DNA from: Otatea glauca | Lineage: Eukaryota > Streptophyta > Magnoliopsida > Poales > Poaceae | Direction of reading: 5' to 3' | Assembly: GCA_036346275.1 (NCBI GenBank) | Contig: CM070725.1 | Coordinates: 40,362,104 to 40,426,103 of the forward strand | Length of the DNA: 64,000 nt | Shown: positions 21,844-34,906 of the stretch, one piece after another | Numbering within the stretch: the first letter of the stretch is position 1 | How the letters are laid out: each line of letters starts with the position of its first letter | Notes under the pieces: generated by a model | The model's database searches: none | Seen by the model: only the letters and a program-made list of their open reading frames with translations | What the model was told of the DNA's origin: nothing | Made by a program: the position numbers and the translations under genes

Positions 21844-23039
21844 GCACAGGGTAAAAGACAAGCTGCAATCTTCTTGATCAATTTGCCCTCCTTTGTCCAT
21901 GTGTTATGTTCTGATGTTTCCTGTTGGAAAAAAATATTGCAGGCTGAGCACGACGAACGGCCATGCATGTGCACTGAGGACAGATCTGAGAGAGAGGAAG
22001 TCCTTTAGATTGCTTTCTGATCTATCCTAGATGTCACAACTCTAGTGGAGAAGCACTAGGCGCACGTATCATGTATATGAAGTTATGAACTGTGCAAGAC
22101 TTCGTACTAGTTTACGAAATGCTTCTGTCGTAAGAAGCTAGAGAAATATACCCGTCAGGCTCTTAAAATTCTTTATTCAGAGTCGGATGCTATTGTGTCA
22201 AACTTCCTATAGCCCTTCGTTTCGCGACATGATCGGATTCTGTCGTGTTTACTTTTCCAACGGATAATCGGAGAGATAGCTTCCATATATGAGCACTACA
22301 TAGTCAGCATGTCAGCGATTAGTCCCAAAGTTTCACAACACAGAGTGCAGTACTGACAAGGAGCCTGCTTGGTTGGAACACACGAATTAGTGAATTTCGA
22401 GGCCGAAGATAGCGAAACACGAATCTCCTCTGCGCTCGACGCGGACGCCCGCCGGGCTGGTGAGCAGCATCCAGTTCGGCCCATTGTTCACCCATGCAAT
22501 TTGGCTCGTTTGTAGGGTGATTTTGGAGTGAGGTATCATGACCGTGGAGGACTCGTAATTGTTTGATCGTATTGGGCGTTAGATGCTGCTCCTCTGTGAC
22601 GAATATTTGTTGTTTTGAATATTGACATGATGTTTAAAACACAACTTTAACTACTGATTTTTATTATAATACATATTATAAAACCTAATAAAATTATAAT
22701 ACTATGAAATTACTTTTCAAGATAAATATACATATATGACTTTCATGTATCCAATTCAAACATTTTAAAAGATATCGACAGTTAAAGTTTTGAAAGTTTG
22801 ACTGCACTTATGTTTAAAACGACAACTATTTGTGACCGGAGACAGTAATACTATTGCAATTGCTATTGCACCAGATTTTTAAGATTAAATGCCACGGTGT
22901 CATTTGGCTGGCGCTGTACTAATCAAGCAATAGAATTCAACATTAGTTGAGAGTGTTAACTGCTGTTTGAGTTCATCTGAATCTGTGATCCCGTCATTGT
23001 GTTTCGGGTGATGAGATTTCTGTGTTCCTTTCGTGGATT
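21844..23039. other. HVA22 3' flank and intergenic
   Basis: A possible last HVA22 exon follows an acceptor at 21944 (GCTGAGCACGACGAACGG). The remainder is untranslated or intergenic, and nothing else is recognised. Confidence 0.35.
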
Positions 23040-23047
23040 GTTGCTAC

Positions 23048-24473
23048 CATTGATTAAAATCTCGCCGAAATTTCGCGAGATCTTGCTTACCGGAGGTGGA
23101 TGAGTTTTGAAATGCCGGCCTAAGTAAAAAAAAAAACAAATTGCTACAGTAATCTCAAAAATATCGGCGAGATCTCGCCATACCTCGGAGTTTTGACCGG
23201 AAATTGATCAATAACCCTTAAAAAGGTAATATCCTATGAAAATTTGTTGAAAAACCGAATTTTTGAGACATTTTTTAAAAACTGCAGAAAACATTATCGG
23301 ATTTTTATAAAATTTTACATGCTTTATCATGATTTGAAAATTTTATGGTACCATTCTAAGAAGTGTAGGATCATACATAAAAATTTTCAAAATAATTGAA
23401 CTTCATTTGTTATCTTTAAAAAATAAAAAACCGAATGAATATAATTGGGACACTAACCTTGTCAGAATTTTATAAATTTTCTCGAGTGTGATCATGATCC
23501 AAAATTTTTATGAGATTAATAATTGCCTCAGTACCATTCTATAATTTTTTTAAAAAAAAATCAACTTTTTTTGTTTGCTCAATCAAATCTATGTATGCAT
23601 TGAACTTCATTTGTTATATTTCAAAAATAAAAAATAGAAAAGAACATAAATTGTACAGTGCACTTGTAAGATTTTTATAAATTCACTGAAGTGTGATCAT
23701 GATTCAAAATTTCTATGATATCTTAAGAATTTCCTTAGAACCCTTCTTCAAAATATTCAAAAAATTTAGACTCTTTTATTATTATTAAAGCAAATCTATA
23801 TATTGATCATCAGTCTCTTATCAAGACGTAGCACTGTCAGAATTTTTAAAACTTCTTGAAGCTTGATTATCATATTAAAATTTTATAGAAACATTAATGA
23901 TACATAGGACCATCCAAAAAAAGTTTCAAAATTTTCTAACATGGTTTGTGCTATTTTTCATTTGGTTGAAGTTTGCCGGTATGGCTTTTACCAGGACAGT
24001 AGTACTGTATGATTTTTTTTAAAATTCATAAAGCTTGATCATCATCTGAAAAATTTATGGGAACATTAGTAATACATCATAACCATGCAAAAAAAATTCA
24101 AAATTATCTAACATGATTTGTTTCATTTTTCATTCGGTTCAAACTTGCCGGTCAGCGTTTTATCAAGATAGTAGCAATGTTTGAATTTTTAAAAATTCCT
24201 AAGATTTTATAATCATCTGAAACTTTTATGAAAACATCATTGATGTGTCAGAAATCTTAAAAAAATTCAAATTTTTTATACGTCGTTTGAGCTATTTTCG
24301 CTGGGTGTAACTTTTCCGAGATCTCGAAAATCTCGCCGAGATATTGGTTTTTTTGGTAGAAAAAAAATTCCGGATTTGAATTTTTTTGTGTGTGGTTCGT
24401 CTAGAATTTGTCCAAAATTTATAAATCTTGCCGAGATTTCGTTCTCCGTCCACGTCCGAGATTTCAATCCTTG
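23048..24473. mobile_element. hAT-like element, 1.4 kb
   Basis: Ends CATTGATTAAAATCTCGCC and the inverse of CAAGGATTGAAATCTCGGAC, with perfect 8-bp duplications GTTGCTAC at 23040-23047 and 24474-24481. The interior (ATTGCTAC, TTTATAAATTTTC, GATCATGATC) is shared with the elements at 38979 and 58361. No coding capacity. Confidence 0.9.
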
Positions 24474-24481
24474 GTTGCTAC

Positions 24482-25224
24482 ATTGTGTTTTAAACTAGCA
24501 AGACTAATGATATGGCGTTTGCTTCGTGTTGTTATCGACGATCTGGCTTTTTCAATGCACCTAGTTCATATATTATATATAATACATGTTTACTCAATAT
24601 TGCTAATGGCTAATGGTTGTCGATTTCGTTTTACTTTCTTTTTTGGAATTAACAATTTCACATACTTGAAATGGCAATCGAATGTCCATCTAGGGTCTAG
24701 ACAGTGCTTCTCTGATTCTAGTCAAACTTTTTTATATTGTACAGAACGCTGTGTTTGTGTGATATTGGGAAACTAATGAACTTTGAATTACCTTATTTAG
24801 CTTGTTGCAACTTGCAACCTTATGTACCTGTTTTTTAGGTGTGTGTAGGGGTAGGGGTAGATGTAGCCAATTTTCTGTTTTTTCTGTAACTTGCTTGTGC
24901 CTCGTTTTTCAAGAGAATTGGAAGTTGTCCATCCAAGTGGAAATGTGGATTCCGAGGGGTGAATGGCATCCTATTCTTCTGTGGGAATACGGAATCAGAG
25001 GATTAACACCAACAAAGGTCTATGCCCCTGGTAAGCCTTCTATTATCTAGGAGCAAGAGATGTATAGTCAATTGTAGAATTTGTCCTATGGCATATTTGT
25101 TGGCAATGGACCTACTTGACTTGCTAAATACACATTTTGCTTCCACAGTATATTGGGAAACTTTCATAGTCTTTATCGCTTAGTAATTTGGTTTTAACGT
25201 ATACCGCTAGATAGCACTCATGTT
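24482..25224 (+). other. Unassigned, with a possible exon at 24914-25031
   Basis: One frame reads NWKLSIQVEMWIPRGEWHPI, then LLWEYGIRGLTPTKVYAPG, and runs into a GTAAGCC donor-like sequence at 25032. The composition looks protein-like, but the family was not recognised and no partner exon was found. Confidence 0.25.
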
Positions 25225-25232
25225 ATGCTTCT

Positions 25233-25579
25233 CAGGGTTTCAAAAACCGGTTTTGAAAAAATCGCTCGAAATTCAAAAATCGAGAAAAACTGCTCGAAAA
25301 TCGTTAGAAACCGAATGGTTAAGAAATAAAAAAATTTGGGGAAAATTTTGAAAAAAATCAAAAACGGTTCGGTTTTCACGAAAAACCGCTCGGTTTTCAC
25401 CGAAAACCAACCGGCCAATTGAATATTCCTTAAAAACAGTTTTTGAGCAGTTTTCAACGGTTTTCGAGTGGTTTACATCGCATAAATTTTTCCAAATTTT
25501 TTGAATTAGACCGGTTTTGAATCTCGAACCGCAGCGGTAAGGTCGAAAACCGCGGTTTTCGTCGGTTTTTGAAACCCTC
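25233..25579. mobile_element. hAT-like non-autonomous element, AAACCG subfamily
   Basis: Ends CAGGGTTTCAAAAACCGG and the inverse of GAGGGTTTCAAAAACCGAC, with flanks atgcttct/atgcttcc (7 of 8) at 25225-25232 and 25580-25587. The inside repeats AAACCG, CTCGAAA and CGGTTTTC in both orientations. Confidence 0.82.
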
Positions 25580-25587
25580 ATGCTTCC

Positions 25588-26640
25588 CATGGGCAAATAT
25601 AAAATGAAAATCTAAAGTGAGTGTGAAATTTGTGGAAACCATATGTAATTTTTTTAAAAAAAATCTCAAAAAATTTGTAGATATATGGGAGGTGGTGTTT
25701 TATAGCCATGTAAAATTTCAATAAACTTCTCAACATGGTTTCTATGAAGTTTACACTCAATTTGGATGTCCACCTGATACCTCAATCCCCACACTCCCTC
25801 TTGATTGTGATATGGTGTGATATTGCAAACTTCTATTACCTAGTTTGGTCATACTACTGGCTGAATGTCCAAATAAATGATTGATTTCATTCTTACATAG
25901 TTACATATAAGAACAGAAGAGACTACTACATTGCTTTGAATCAACTAGTTTTTTTATTGTTCATGTCTTAGTTTGTGTCAGATACTCATTCATTAGATGA
26001 AAGACAAGGTTACCATGCCTTACAATACAGACCCCTTTTTTAGTTGAGAAATTTTACGGTGCATTATACTTATAGTATATAGTTGATAGTAGAAATCAGA
26101 TATAGTCGTTGATTTGTTAAGGATATTTCTACTACTTTATTTCCAGAGGAAGTATAAATAAATTCTAGCTAATATGATCCATTGGATCGAAAAGAATGAA
26201 CGGTTCGTATTGAATTTAGTGTACTCAAACCATAAGTGGATTTGCTTTTGTATTTTTTTCAAACAGGTGAGGATGTCTCCTTGTCGATAATGTGGACTCC
26301 AAACTAATGTTTTCAAATTGGACATGATCTTTTGTCCTTCAACTCAAGAGGAAAATATCCCCTTGTTAAGTTTCATGTGTTTTATCCAATCATTCTATTG
26401 ATCATCAATTGGGGACTTGTTATTCACTAAGCAGTTCAAGATTGTGATTGTAATTTAAGATATTTAGGCTGACAATTGCTTAGGGGATTCTAGGCAATTT
26501 ATGTTTTCTATACATAGTTAAAATCTTGGTAAATGTGTATTGACATGATGTGGCTCAAATCACACCATCAACTTTGGGTGTTACTTTTCACATACAAACC
26601 AAGTCTAAAGAACAATGTGACGCTATTTTGCAAGAAGAAC
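25588..26640. other. AT-rich intergenic, nothing recognised
   Basis: No coding, RNA or repeat-end signal could be supported. Confidence 0.4.
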
Positions 26641-27560
26641 ATATGAACGGAGATGAGGCCGAGAGGGAGGCTGGCCAATGAGTAAATGCGGAAACCCTAG
26701 TACATGAGCCACACAGACAACAAGGGAAGTACATTATACCTGCGTTGCGTGCATTGACAGGATGCATAGGTAAGTGGCCTCAAGTGCATGGACCATGCGG
26801 CTATGATGGAGTGCATGGACCACATGAGGAGACTTGGTGCACACCTAGAAAAGGAAGAAAGAAAGAATGTGGCTGGATTAGGTAAGAAGAAAGGAAAGAA
26901 AGAGACCAACTGGGTGGGAAAGGAAATAGGAAAAAGGAAAAGAAGAAAGGAAAGAAGAAAAGGAAATGAAAGGAAGAAAAATGAAGCCAAATATGGTTTG
27001 GAGAGAAAGGGAAATAATTTGCTTGCACATAAAGAAAGAGGAGGGAAAGCAATTCGGATTGGAGAAACCAACTTGGATTACCAGACCAGCTGGCCTTAAA
27101 AAGACTATAACTTTCACATCTGAACTCGGATTGAGGCAATCTTGGACTTTCTTGAAAGCTTAGAACATCATCTACAATTCAATCAATTACGATAAGTCAA
27201 GACTCTGATTTCTTTTATGTTTAATTTGGTCGATAAGTATCAACACTCTAGTAGGCCAAAATTAGTTACATATTGTAATTTTTCTTTTATTATTTAGAAT
27301 CTAGTTCTACATATGCTATAGGTCTAAGAGTTTGAGTCGGATACTTGGCCATGAATTAGAGGAGGATTCGTCCATGTTGGCTGCACCCCTCCCCATGAGC
27401 CCCCTATATATTTTGTGTTTACCCCTTTGTAAAAATTCGTAGTTGAGTTTTGAGAAAATAAAGAAACGCCATGGCTAGTTTGTGGCACCATTGGTGGTGT
27501 GTATTTCAATGAGAGTTTCCTATCTAGAGTTTGTTCTTGTTGGCGCAGGTCAAGGACGAA
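26640..27560 (+). mobile_element. LTR-retrotransposon remnant with purine tract
   Basis: Contains an almost pure purine stretch on the plus strand (about 26846-26990, AAGGAAAGAAAG-type), a TATA-like CTATATATTTT near 27401 and a poly(A)-signal context AAAATAAAGAAACGCC near 27457. The order fits a leader and LTR. The ends were not found and no pol frame is present. Confidence 0.35.
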
Positions 27561-28920
27561 TTGTTCTTGAAATTGCCCATAGAATCTACACGATTCGATC
27601 TTCTAATTCATGATCAATTTTTGTTCACGGGTTGGGAGATCTAGCTGACTTGCTTCTAATTCGGTTCTAGCTGATCTAATTCAATTTTCGGCCAAGTTAT
27701 CTACTGTGTTGTTACTGTTCGTACCATAAAGATCGGGCCACCCTTGCGTATTAGCTAGTCTAGTAGTTGGTCCTTATAATGACAGCTATTTGGAGGCTTT
27801 GAATTAAGTTATGGATGTTTCCTATATGAGTATATGGTGCCCATAAATTCTTAGATGCAAAAGCAGTTCATTTGAGCTTCTAATTTTATTTGCGTATGGT
27901 TGGTGCTGTTTCTTTAAGGGAATGCTGGTTTTGTTTTCTGAGTGTTACCATGCTATGTTCATACTATTTTCACAGTATTTCTAAATCAAACAATCATCGA
28001 CAAAATCGAGGGGAATAATTATTCTGTTGTCTGAAATCATCTATTGCTGGTAAATTTAAAACGACCCTACAGGCAAGCATCTACCTTTTTTTTTGTTCTT
28101 CTCTTTATCTCCTTAGGAAATAATTTTTTTAATTTATACAGTAGCTATCTGTAGATTGAGAAAAAGAACATAAATATTGGCCATAACAATATTATTCGAA
28201 ACATCTAAGCCACATGTACAGGTCTGCAAGGTGGATACCTCTGTCTCTGGAAGAAATTGGAAGTGACAGTACCACAACTACCTAAAACCAATCTTTGATT
28301 TGTCATGTAATTGGAAATAGGAAATCGTACCAAAAAACTTCCACTTTTGATTTTGTACGGATACGAAGCTGAAGAGTACTACTACTTTTATACCAGAAGG
28401 AATCTCTACGCTCCCAGCGTTTCTCCGTACGCTTGGCGTCGTTTCGGCCCATCACCGAGTATTATTCATTTTGACAAGAAATGAAGAAATTATCCTTCAC
28501 AAAGATTTTCGATTTCATGTTGATAGTATACATTTTTTAAATTACTTCTGTCTGTCAGTCAGGGACTCCTCCTGCACTTGCAAGAGGAAGAGAGCAGCAA
28601 AGAAAAAGAGATCTATCTACTGTGGTACTAGAGTCTGATTCCTTCTCCTTGACCTCTTTGCATGCAGTACTTCTAATACGAGCTTCAACTTCAAGCGCTT
28701 ACTATCAGGCAGGGTCAATCAACAAATGGGCAGGGAAGCTGGTAGTGCTATCCTGATTCCATAAAAAGAAAAGAACAGACCCTGGATGACTGGAACTAAG
28801 GGATCGACCACACGGCTTAACATGCCCCTTCTTTCTTTGAATCGGATATTGGATAGGCTAAGTTAGGTGTAGCCTGCTTTCTCTACGGTTTTGCTGAACT
28901 TGTTAAGCCCGAGGGGCTAG
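27561..28920. other. Intergenic, nothing recognised
   Basis: No open coding stretch with family resemblance and no clear repeat ends. Confidence 0.4.
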
Positions 28921-28932
28921 AGTTGTTCAATT

Positions 28933-29384
28933 AAGGATGGCAATGGTCCTGATCCCTGTTTCTTCATAGGGAATTCCTCATCGGGGAAATGTTACCCCGT
29001 CGGGGGTGACGGAGCCGGGGATGTTCCACCGTTCCCCGTTCCCGCCCCTGCATTGTCACTGATAGGTGGATTTGTGGCTTAAGGCTAAAGCACTATTTGT
29101 GATTTGCAAACAATTTTAATGTGTAATACTGTCATGTCTCATCTTCTGATTTTTGGTGTTAAAATGTTGTAATTGTTTGTTGTCATTTGGTATATTGTTG
29201 ATGAAATTTTGATTATGTTTGCCTATCCATTTTCAGGAATTAGTCCCTATTAGGGCCCTACAAACCAGTCGGGGACGGAGGAAATTAAGCCCCGTGTACG
29301 GGGATGGGAACGAGAAGCTTTGGTTATTGAGGATTGGAGATAAGAGGGTGCTCCTTGCGGAGATTTTCCCCGTTGCCATCCCTA
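28933..29384. mobile_element. hAT-like MITE, GGATGGCAA family
   Basis: Ends AAGGATGGCAATGG and the inverse of TAGGGATGGCAACGGGG, flanked by gttcaatt (28925-28932) and gttcaata (29385-29392), 7 of 8 matching. The inside is rich in CGGGGA/TCCCCG motifs. It belongs to the same terminal family as 46522-46947. Confidence 0.75.
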
Positions 29385-29392
29385 GTTCAATA

Positions 29393-30473
29393 ATCCTTGG
29401 GGCTTTCACTTCGACACGCCTTTGTTCGTGATCGTTTAGAGCCCATTTCCATCAATAGGTGATATGGTTCCCTTTTTTGTAATATGCATTATATATGCTA
29501 GGAACTGAAATAGTATAGCTTGCCTTGCTGCTATTTTTGGGCAGCTTCAGGCAAGCGAGCTGATCATGAAATGCAGGTTCGAGCAGGTGGTTATAGGCTT
29601 ATGGCTATCCTGCCATGGTGGCTCTCAGTGTAAAGAAAGGGGACATATACTCCACTTCAAAGCGCCTTCCACCATTACCAGGCTATGTAAACTTCTTAAA
29701 GCTTATATATTTGTTGGCTGCTTATGTTAATTTCTAAGATGACTGATAGACTGACTTTCACAGTCAGTTTATGAGGAAGTAAGTCGAGGTGGCGAAGGAT
29801 ATCTTCCTTTGGATAGCCCCTAGTCCCCACAATAGTTCAAAGAGAACCATGGGATGGTAAATATGGAGAAATAATCGATGGGGATGAATTCTCATCTAAG
29901 GAGCTCATGGGTTACTTTGCACCAAATGATGAGATGTGATTTTGTATTTGTCCCTAGCGCTGATCAGCATACTGCACATGGGAGGAACTCTACTACTTGA
30001 AGTCGAGATCATTTAGCCTGGAAATATACAATTCGGACAGTATGATTGATTGATGTTGTTTTTAACCCGGTACAAAAGGCGTCGTTAAGATACCACTGAT
30101 TTTCAAGTGATAGCTGATGGTTTAGTTTGCGTCACTTGATACATGTTGATTTGGTCGCTAGGAAAACTCTTGGCCTGAACAATTGGCACAGAAAATGATT
30201 CTGATTCAGGGAAAAGCCTAAGCTTTTGCATTTTTTGGCCTGGCTTGCATATTTGGTAGGCTAGTTCATCCCATTTGCATATAGAATTACAATCTACAAA
30301 TGACCTTCGAAATTTCTAATAATCTTTTACTGTCTGTGCCTTAGAGAATGGATGCATGTCAGTGAGGTTATATTCTGGTCACACACATACATAGTGCGCC
30401 ATATCACTTCCCCATTACCAGTGTCCAGTGCTAGTCTTTGTAACGCAAAGATGTATGGTTGTAAAGTTTTGAC
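29393..30473. other. Intergenic, nothing recognised
   Basis: Mixed-composition DNA with no supportable gene. A faint exon-like look around 29640-29700 could not be tied to any family. Confidence 0.35.
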
Positions 30474-30476
30474 TCA

Positions 30477-30747
30477 GGGCAAGTACAATAGCAAAGCCAA
30501 CTACTGACTAATAGTAAGCTAAAAGGCAGTTTGTACAATAATTGTCTCTAAAGGTTGTCTTTAGATGTTATGCAATAACTATCTTTTCTCTCTTGTATAT
30601 AAATGATTTACCTATGCTCCCGTGCAAAGCTGGCTACTAAATAAGAGCCAGCTCTCTTTTCTCTCCTTTTTTCTCACTCCTCCACATAGACCAAAGCTGA
30701 TATGTACAAGCTAAGAGCCAGCTGACGTGGGTTTATTGTACATGCCC
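30477..30747. mobile_element. Tourist-like MITE, 271 bp
   Basis: Ends GGGCAAGTACAATAGC and the inverse of GGGCATGTACAATAAACC. Flanks TCA (30474-30476) and TAA (30748-30750) are a one-mismatch triplet. A partial relative lies in reverse at 20645-20850. Confidence 0.7.
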
Positions 30748-30750
30748 TAA

Positions 30751-33400
30751 GCTTGAATCCATGGAGCGTAATTCAATGCTTTGATGTTCAAGACTACAAG
30801 ATCAATATTTTTTTTGCTGAAAATGACCCATGAGCAATAATCTTTACTAATATATAAATACGAGTTGATATCGATCATCTGTCTTCTCTCTCTCCTTCTC
30901 TTTATGAAAACAACACATCGACATATGGACCGTGACACACTTCCCCATCTCTCACGAATAACAAGAAAATCAACCACATCTCTCTCTTTTTATCCCAATC
31001 CACTCCCTCTGGTCGGACTATTCCCTACTTCTCTCTCCCCGTGACAACTCACAAATGTAATTTTATTTTTGTAAATACATAATTTAATTTGATTATTTGG
31101 TTCAGAAATATGTTTTAGTTGTAATGCACAGGCATTTGCCTAGTAATAATGATAAGGAGGAGGAAGAGGCAAATGCTATTTAGATTGAACTAGTATAATG
31201 CCCTGTATTCCGGTTTCCTTTTCCCAGCACGTAATATATGGTCTTTTTCTTTTCTAGAACGTTTGTTTCCTTTTCCTTAATTCCAGGATATTTGTTTCCT
31301 TTTCCCTGAGATGATCTTTGGAGGTGGGGAGATCTGTTGTGGGCCACAGGATGAGTTAGACACATTAAACAATGGCCATCGGATGTGGGTGAGTAAAGCT
31401 GAGGAAAGATCTGAGAGGTTAATTTTGATGGAGGCAAGTTTCTGGGGACGTTTCGCTGGGTGCATGAAGGTTGGGCCATCTCTAGTGAGGTGCATTATTT
31501 GGAGTGGACGTAGAAAAGAATGCTTAGGTGCATTATAAAGGAGTATAGATGTATTCTTACCCATAGTATAGTGCCTGTGCTAACGCTACGACGGCAGTAC
31601 ACCCGCTTATCAATTAAATGAGAAGATAAGTATGAATACAACACTTAATAATAAAAGAGAAATTTAGAATTTTAAATGAATTTAGAAAGAAAAACGGAAC
31701 TAAATGGAGGTCGAATGGGCGAAAACGGGCTCCCAAAAGATTTTAAATCAAGAAAGAGAAAGAAAAAAGAATTTTCTGATTTTAGATTATTTTTTTTGCA
31801 GCTTCCACAGAGAGCACAACGTGTCTCTCGGGCTTGGCCAGCGCAAGGGGAGGAAGGCCAGGGTGGCGGCCGATCGCAGATGGGTCGGCAGTGAAGGCGA
31901 GATCGTCGACCGGCGCCATGAGGAGGAGTCACGGTTGTGGTGAATTTCGTCGGAAAAGATGACGGTGATGTCTTGGGTTACCTCCAAAATCCGGCGATCT
32001 TTACAAGAGGGAGCACTTGGGGATTTACGCAATGCGATGGGGTGGAGGAGAGCTCGCCGGCTTTTATAGCTCCGAAACAAGCATATTTATGAAAATCATA
32101 ATTTGGGATCAAATCAGATTGAGAGGAAATTTTGGCAATAGAGCACGAAATTTAGAGAATTAACACCATAGATGAAAAGAGGAGATTTGGTGCGGGATTG
32201 ATGGAGCTTTGGAGCTTCTTTCTTGCTTTAATGGAGGGAGGGAAGAGAAGAAGCTTCTCTGGTCTGGGCTGCAGCTAGAAGAAGCTACAGGTGAGTTGCC
32301 TTCATTTTTTTAAATATAGAAGGATTTTTGAAAAGATAGCACATTAGGTTAAAAAATTCTAGAAAAATTCTCAAAAAAACTTTCGATTATTTTGTACTTA
32401 ATAAAATTATTTTCAAAAAAATTTAAATTATAAATTTGCCGAGGCACGGCGGCCGCGAGGTCGCTGACCAGCAACCTCGCCGCGTCGGCAAAGCCACCGA
32501 TGGCGATCATGGAGTCATTACACACCTGCGTTCTCCCGATCGCGCTGCCTCATCTCCCGGTTTCCTTTTCCCAGCACGTAATGTATGGTCCTTTCCTTTT
32601 TCAAGACGTTTGTTTCCTTTTCCTTGATTCCAAGACGTTTGTTTCCTTTTCCTTATTGATGCTGGAGGTGAGGGAAGGTCTGTTCTGGGCCACAGGGATG
32701 ATTTCGGAAAAATAAAATGCGCTCGCCGTCCGCTGGATCCGCAAGGAACAAAAGATAAAAATTAAACAGTGCTCGCCGGCCGCTGGTTCTGCGAGAAAAA
32801 ATTGAAAACAATTAAGCAGCACTCACAGACCGTTGGTTCCTTAGATAAAAAATAAAAACAAAAATTCAGCGCTCTTCATGCGCTGAAATTAGGCTTTATG
32901 GGGCTAGATCCGTAAAAAAGTCTCGAGAAGGGTCATATTCGAAAAAAAATACGATCACAATGCCAGGACAATAAAAAATTCAAGTCTTGTTTCCTTGCAT
33001 GCGGATCCTCCCTATTTATTTCCTTGTTTGATTCACCCTCCTTCCAAATATGTAGTACGTACAATTTTGGCCAGTAAAAAATTCAAGTCTGGTTTCCTTG
33101 CATGCGGATCCTCCTTATTTATTTCCTTGTTTGATTCGCTCTCCTTCCAAATATGTAGGTGGGGGAGGTCTGTTGTGAGCCACAGGGATGATTAGACACA
33201 CTAAATAATGGCCATCGGATGTGGGTGAGTAAAACTGAGGAAAGATCTGAGACGTTCATTTTGATGAATGAAAGTTTTTGGGGATGTTTTGCTGGGTGCA
33301 CGAACATTGGGCCATCTCTAATGAGGTGTATTATTTAGGGTGAACGTAGGAAAAATTGCTTAAGTGCGTTATAAAGGAGTATAGAAGTGAGAAATGCACG
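30751..33400. repeat. Cluster of partly duplicated unclassified repeats
   Basis: A block at about 31208-31555 (GGTTTCCTTTTCCCAGCACG ... GGCCATCGGATGTGGGTGAG ... AAAGGAGTATAGA) recurs in pieces at 32559-32700 and 33160-33395. A 75-bp unit (TTCCTTGCATGCGGATCCTC) is duplicated at 32990 and 33092. A roughly 55-bp unit (GCTCGCCGGCCGCTGGTTC-like) repeats at 32719-32845. The sequence TATAGTGCCTGTGCTAACGC near 31567 resembles common grass repeat ends. No transposon class could be assigned; open frames at 31676-31943 are unsupported. Confidence 0.5.
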
Positions 33401-34315
33401 TAGATTTTGAAGGAAGTAGAACCATTCGGCATTCATAGGGAATTGTGTGAAGGTTCCCATGTATTAATTGGGACCTTAAATTTAGACATACGCAATACAC
33501 AAGCCGAAATCATATAATCCCGAACTCATGGCATTTTGTCAGTTTACACGATCTATCCATCACGTTCTTTCGACGCTGCCACTAAGCGACCGCGTGAAAT
33601 AGAATCTAAAATTTGCACGAATTACTCAGGACGAAAACAGTCACAATAAAAAACTTAGAACAAAACTAAGACAGTTGGTCAGCTACACAATCCATCCACT
33701 GTGATCTCGAAGGCATATATAATGATATAAACGATTTATCTATAATATACCTCTATATTATCTATAAGCATAACTAAAAATAACTTACATAATTAATTGT
33801 CTATATATTTATTTGCAATGGCCTTATATAATTAATAGGTTACCTATTCAATGATATACATAGCATAAAGTCGTTAAAATCGTCTGTTAAATAATAAATA
33901 ATATCTTTCTCTCTCCCCTATTTTACATGCCATGAGATACGGAAAGAGATCCAATGTAGTTGTAGTCAGGACTACAACTTTAGCAATTATGTATTGACCG
34001 TGTACCAGAAAGTGATGGTTCAGATCTTTCGTAATACTGTTTGGAAAACACTGTAACAAACATTACACTATAGGAAGCATTGTAGCTAAGTACTGTTCAA
34101 AATCCGAACCATTGGTTGTTTTGATTGAATAGTTCTCATAGCGGGTAACGGATTAAGTTACAACATATCTCATGAGATACTCTCAACTTTAGAGCTCTTT
34201 AACGGTACACTAAATTTAATATGAATCATTTGTACTTTTTGATCTATTGGATCGGATTAGCTAGAACTTTTTTATATTTTCTTTGATGGTAGAGCAGTAG
34301 AAATACTCTTTAACA
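33401..34315. other. AT-rich intergenic, nothing recognised
   Basis: 33700-33900 is very AT-rich. No gene or repeat end is supported. Confidence 0.4.
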
Positions 34316-34323
34316 GTATAATA

Positions 34324-34705
34324 CAGGGTTCACAAAACCGAATTTCGAAATTCGCGGTACGAAAACCGTAAAAACCGCTCGGAAAACCGTTCAAAAACCG
34401 TAAAAAACCGAAGGGTTAATAAATCAATTTTTTTTCTGAAAAATTCCAAAAGAAATAGAAAAATTGCGGTTTTTCGCGAAAAGCCGCTCGATTTTTGCAA
34501 AAAACCGTTGCTAACTGGATGTTCATCGCAAGACGGTTTTTGTGAGCGGTTTTTGACGAAAAACCAAGTGCATAAACTTTTTCAAAATTTTTAAATTTTA
34601 ATTTTTTTTAATAGACCGATTTACCGAACGGTTTTTAATTTCGAACTTCAGCGGTACACTCGAAAACCGCGGTTTTCGAACTGTTTTCGTTGGTTTTGTG
34701 AACCT
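34324..34705. mobile_element. hAT-like non-autonomous element, AAAACCG subfamily
   Basis: Ends CAGGGTTCACAAAACCG and the inverse of AGGTTCACAAAACCAACG, with flanks gtataata (34316-34323) and gtataatg (34706-34713), 7 of 8. The interior is packed with AAACCG/CGGTTTT. It ends about 200 bp upstream of the GeBP-like start codon. Confidence 0.78.
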
Positions 34706-34906
34706 GTATAATGCAGTAAAATTTCTCAAACTCGAGGCAGGTTGTCTTGGTCCATCGTGCCAGCGTGGCCTTGTGCACTGCGTGGGTTGAGTAGAGTTTG
34801 CAACCGAACAATCCGGCCCCTGAAGTACTCAGCTCCCAGCTAGCCGCGGGCAATCCCGCAGCGGAGAACGCAGAAAGATTCAAACCTCAAAACCCTATAC
34901 TCCCGC

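Noticed and set aside
26697..27163. Phe/Leu-rich minus-strand and Lys-rich plus-strand frames
   Set aside because: Translations of a purine tract, not proteins.
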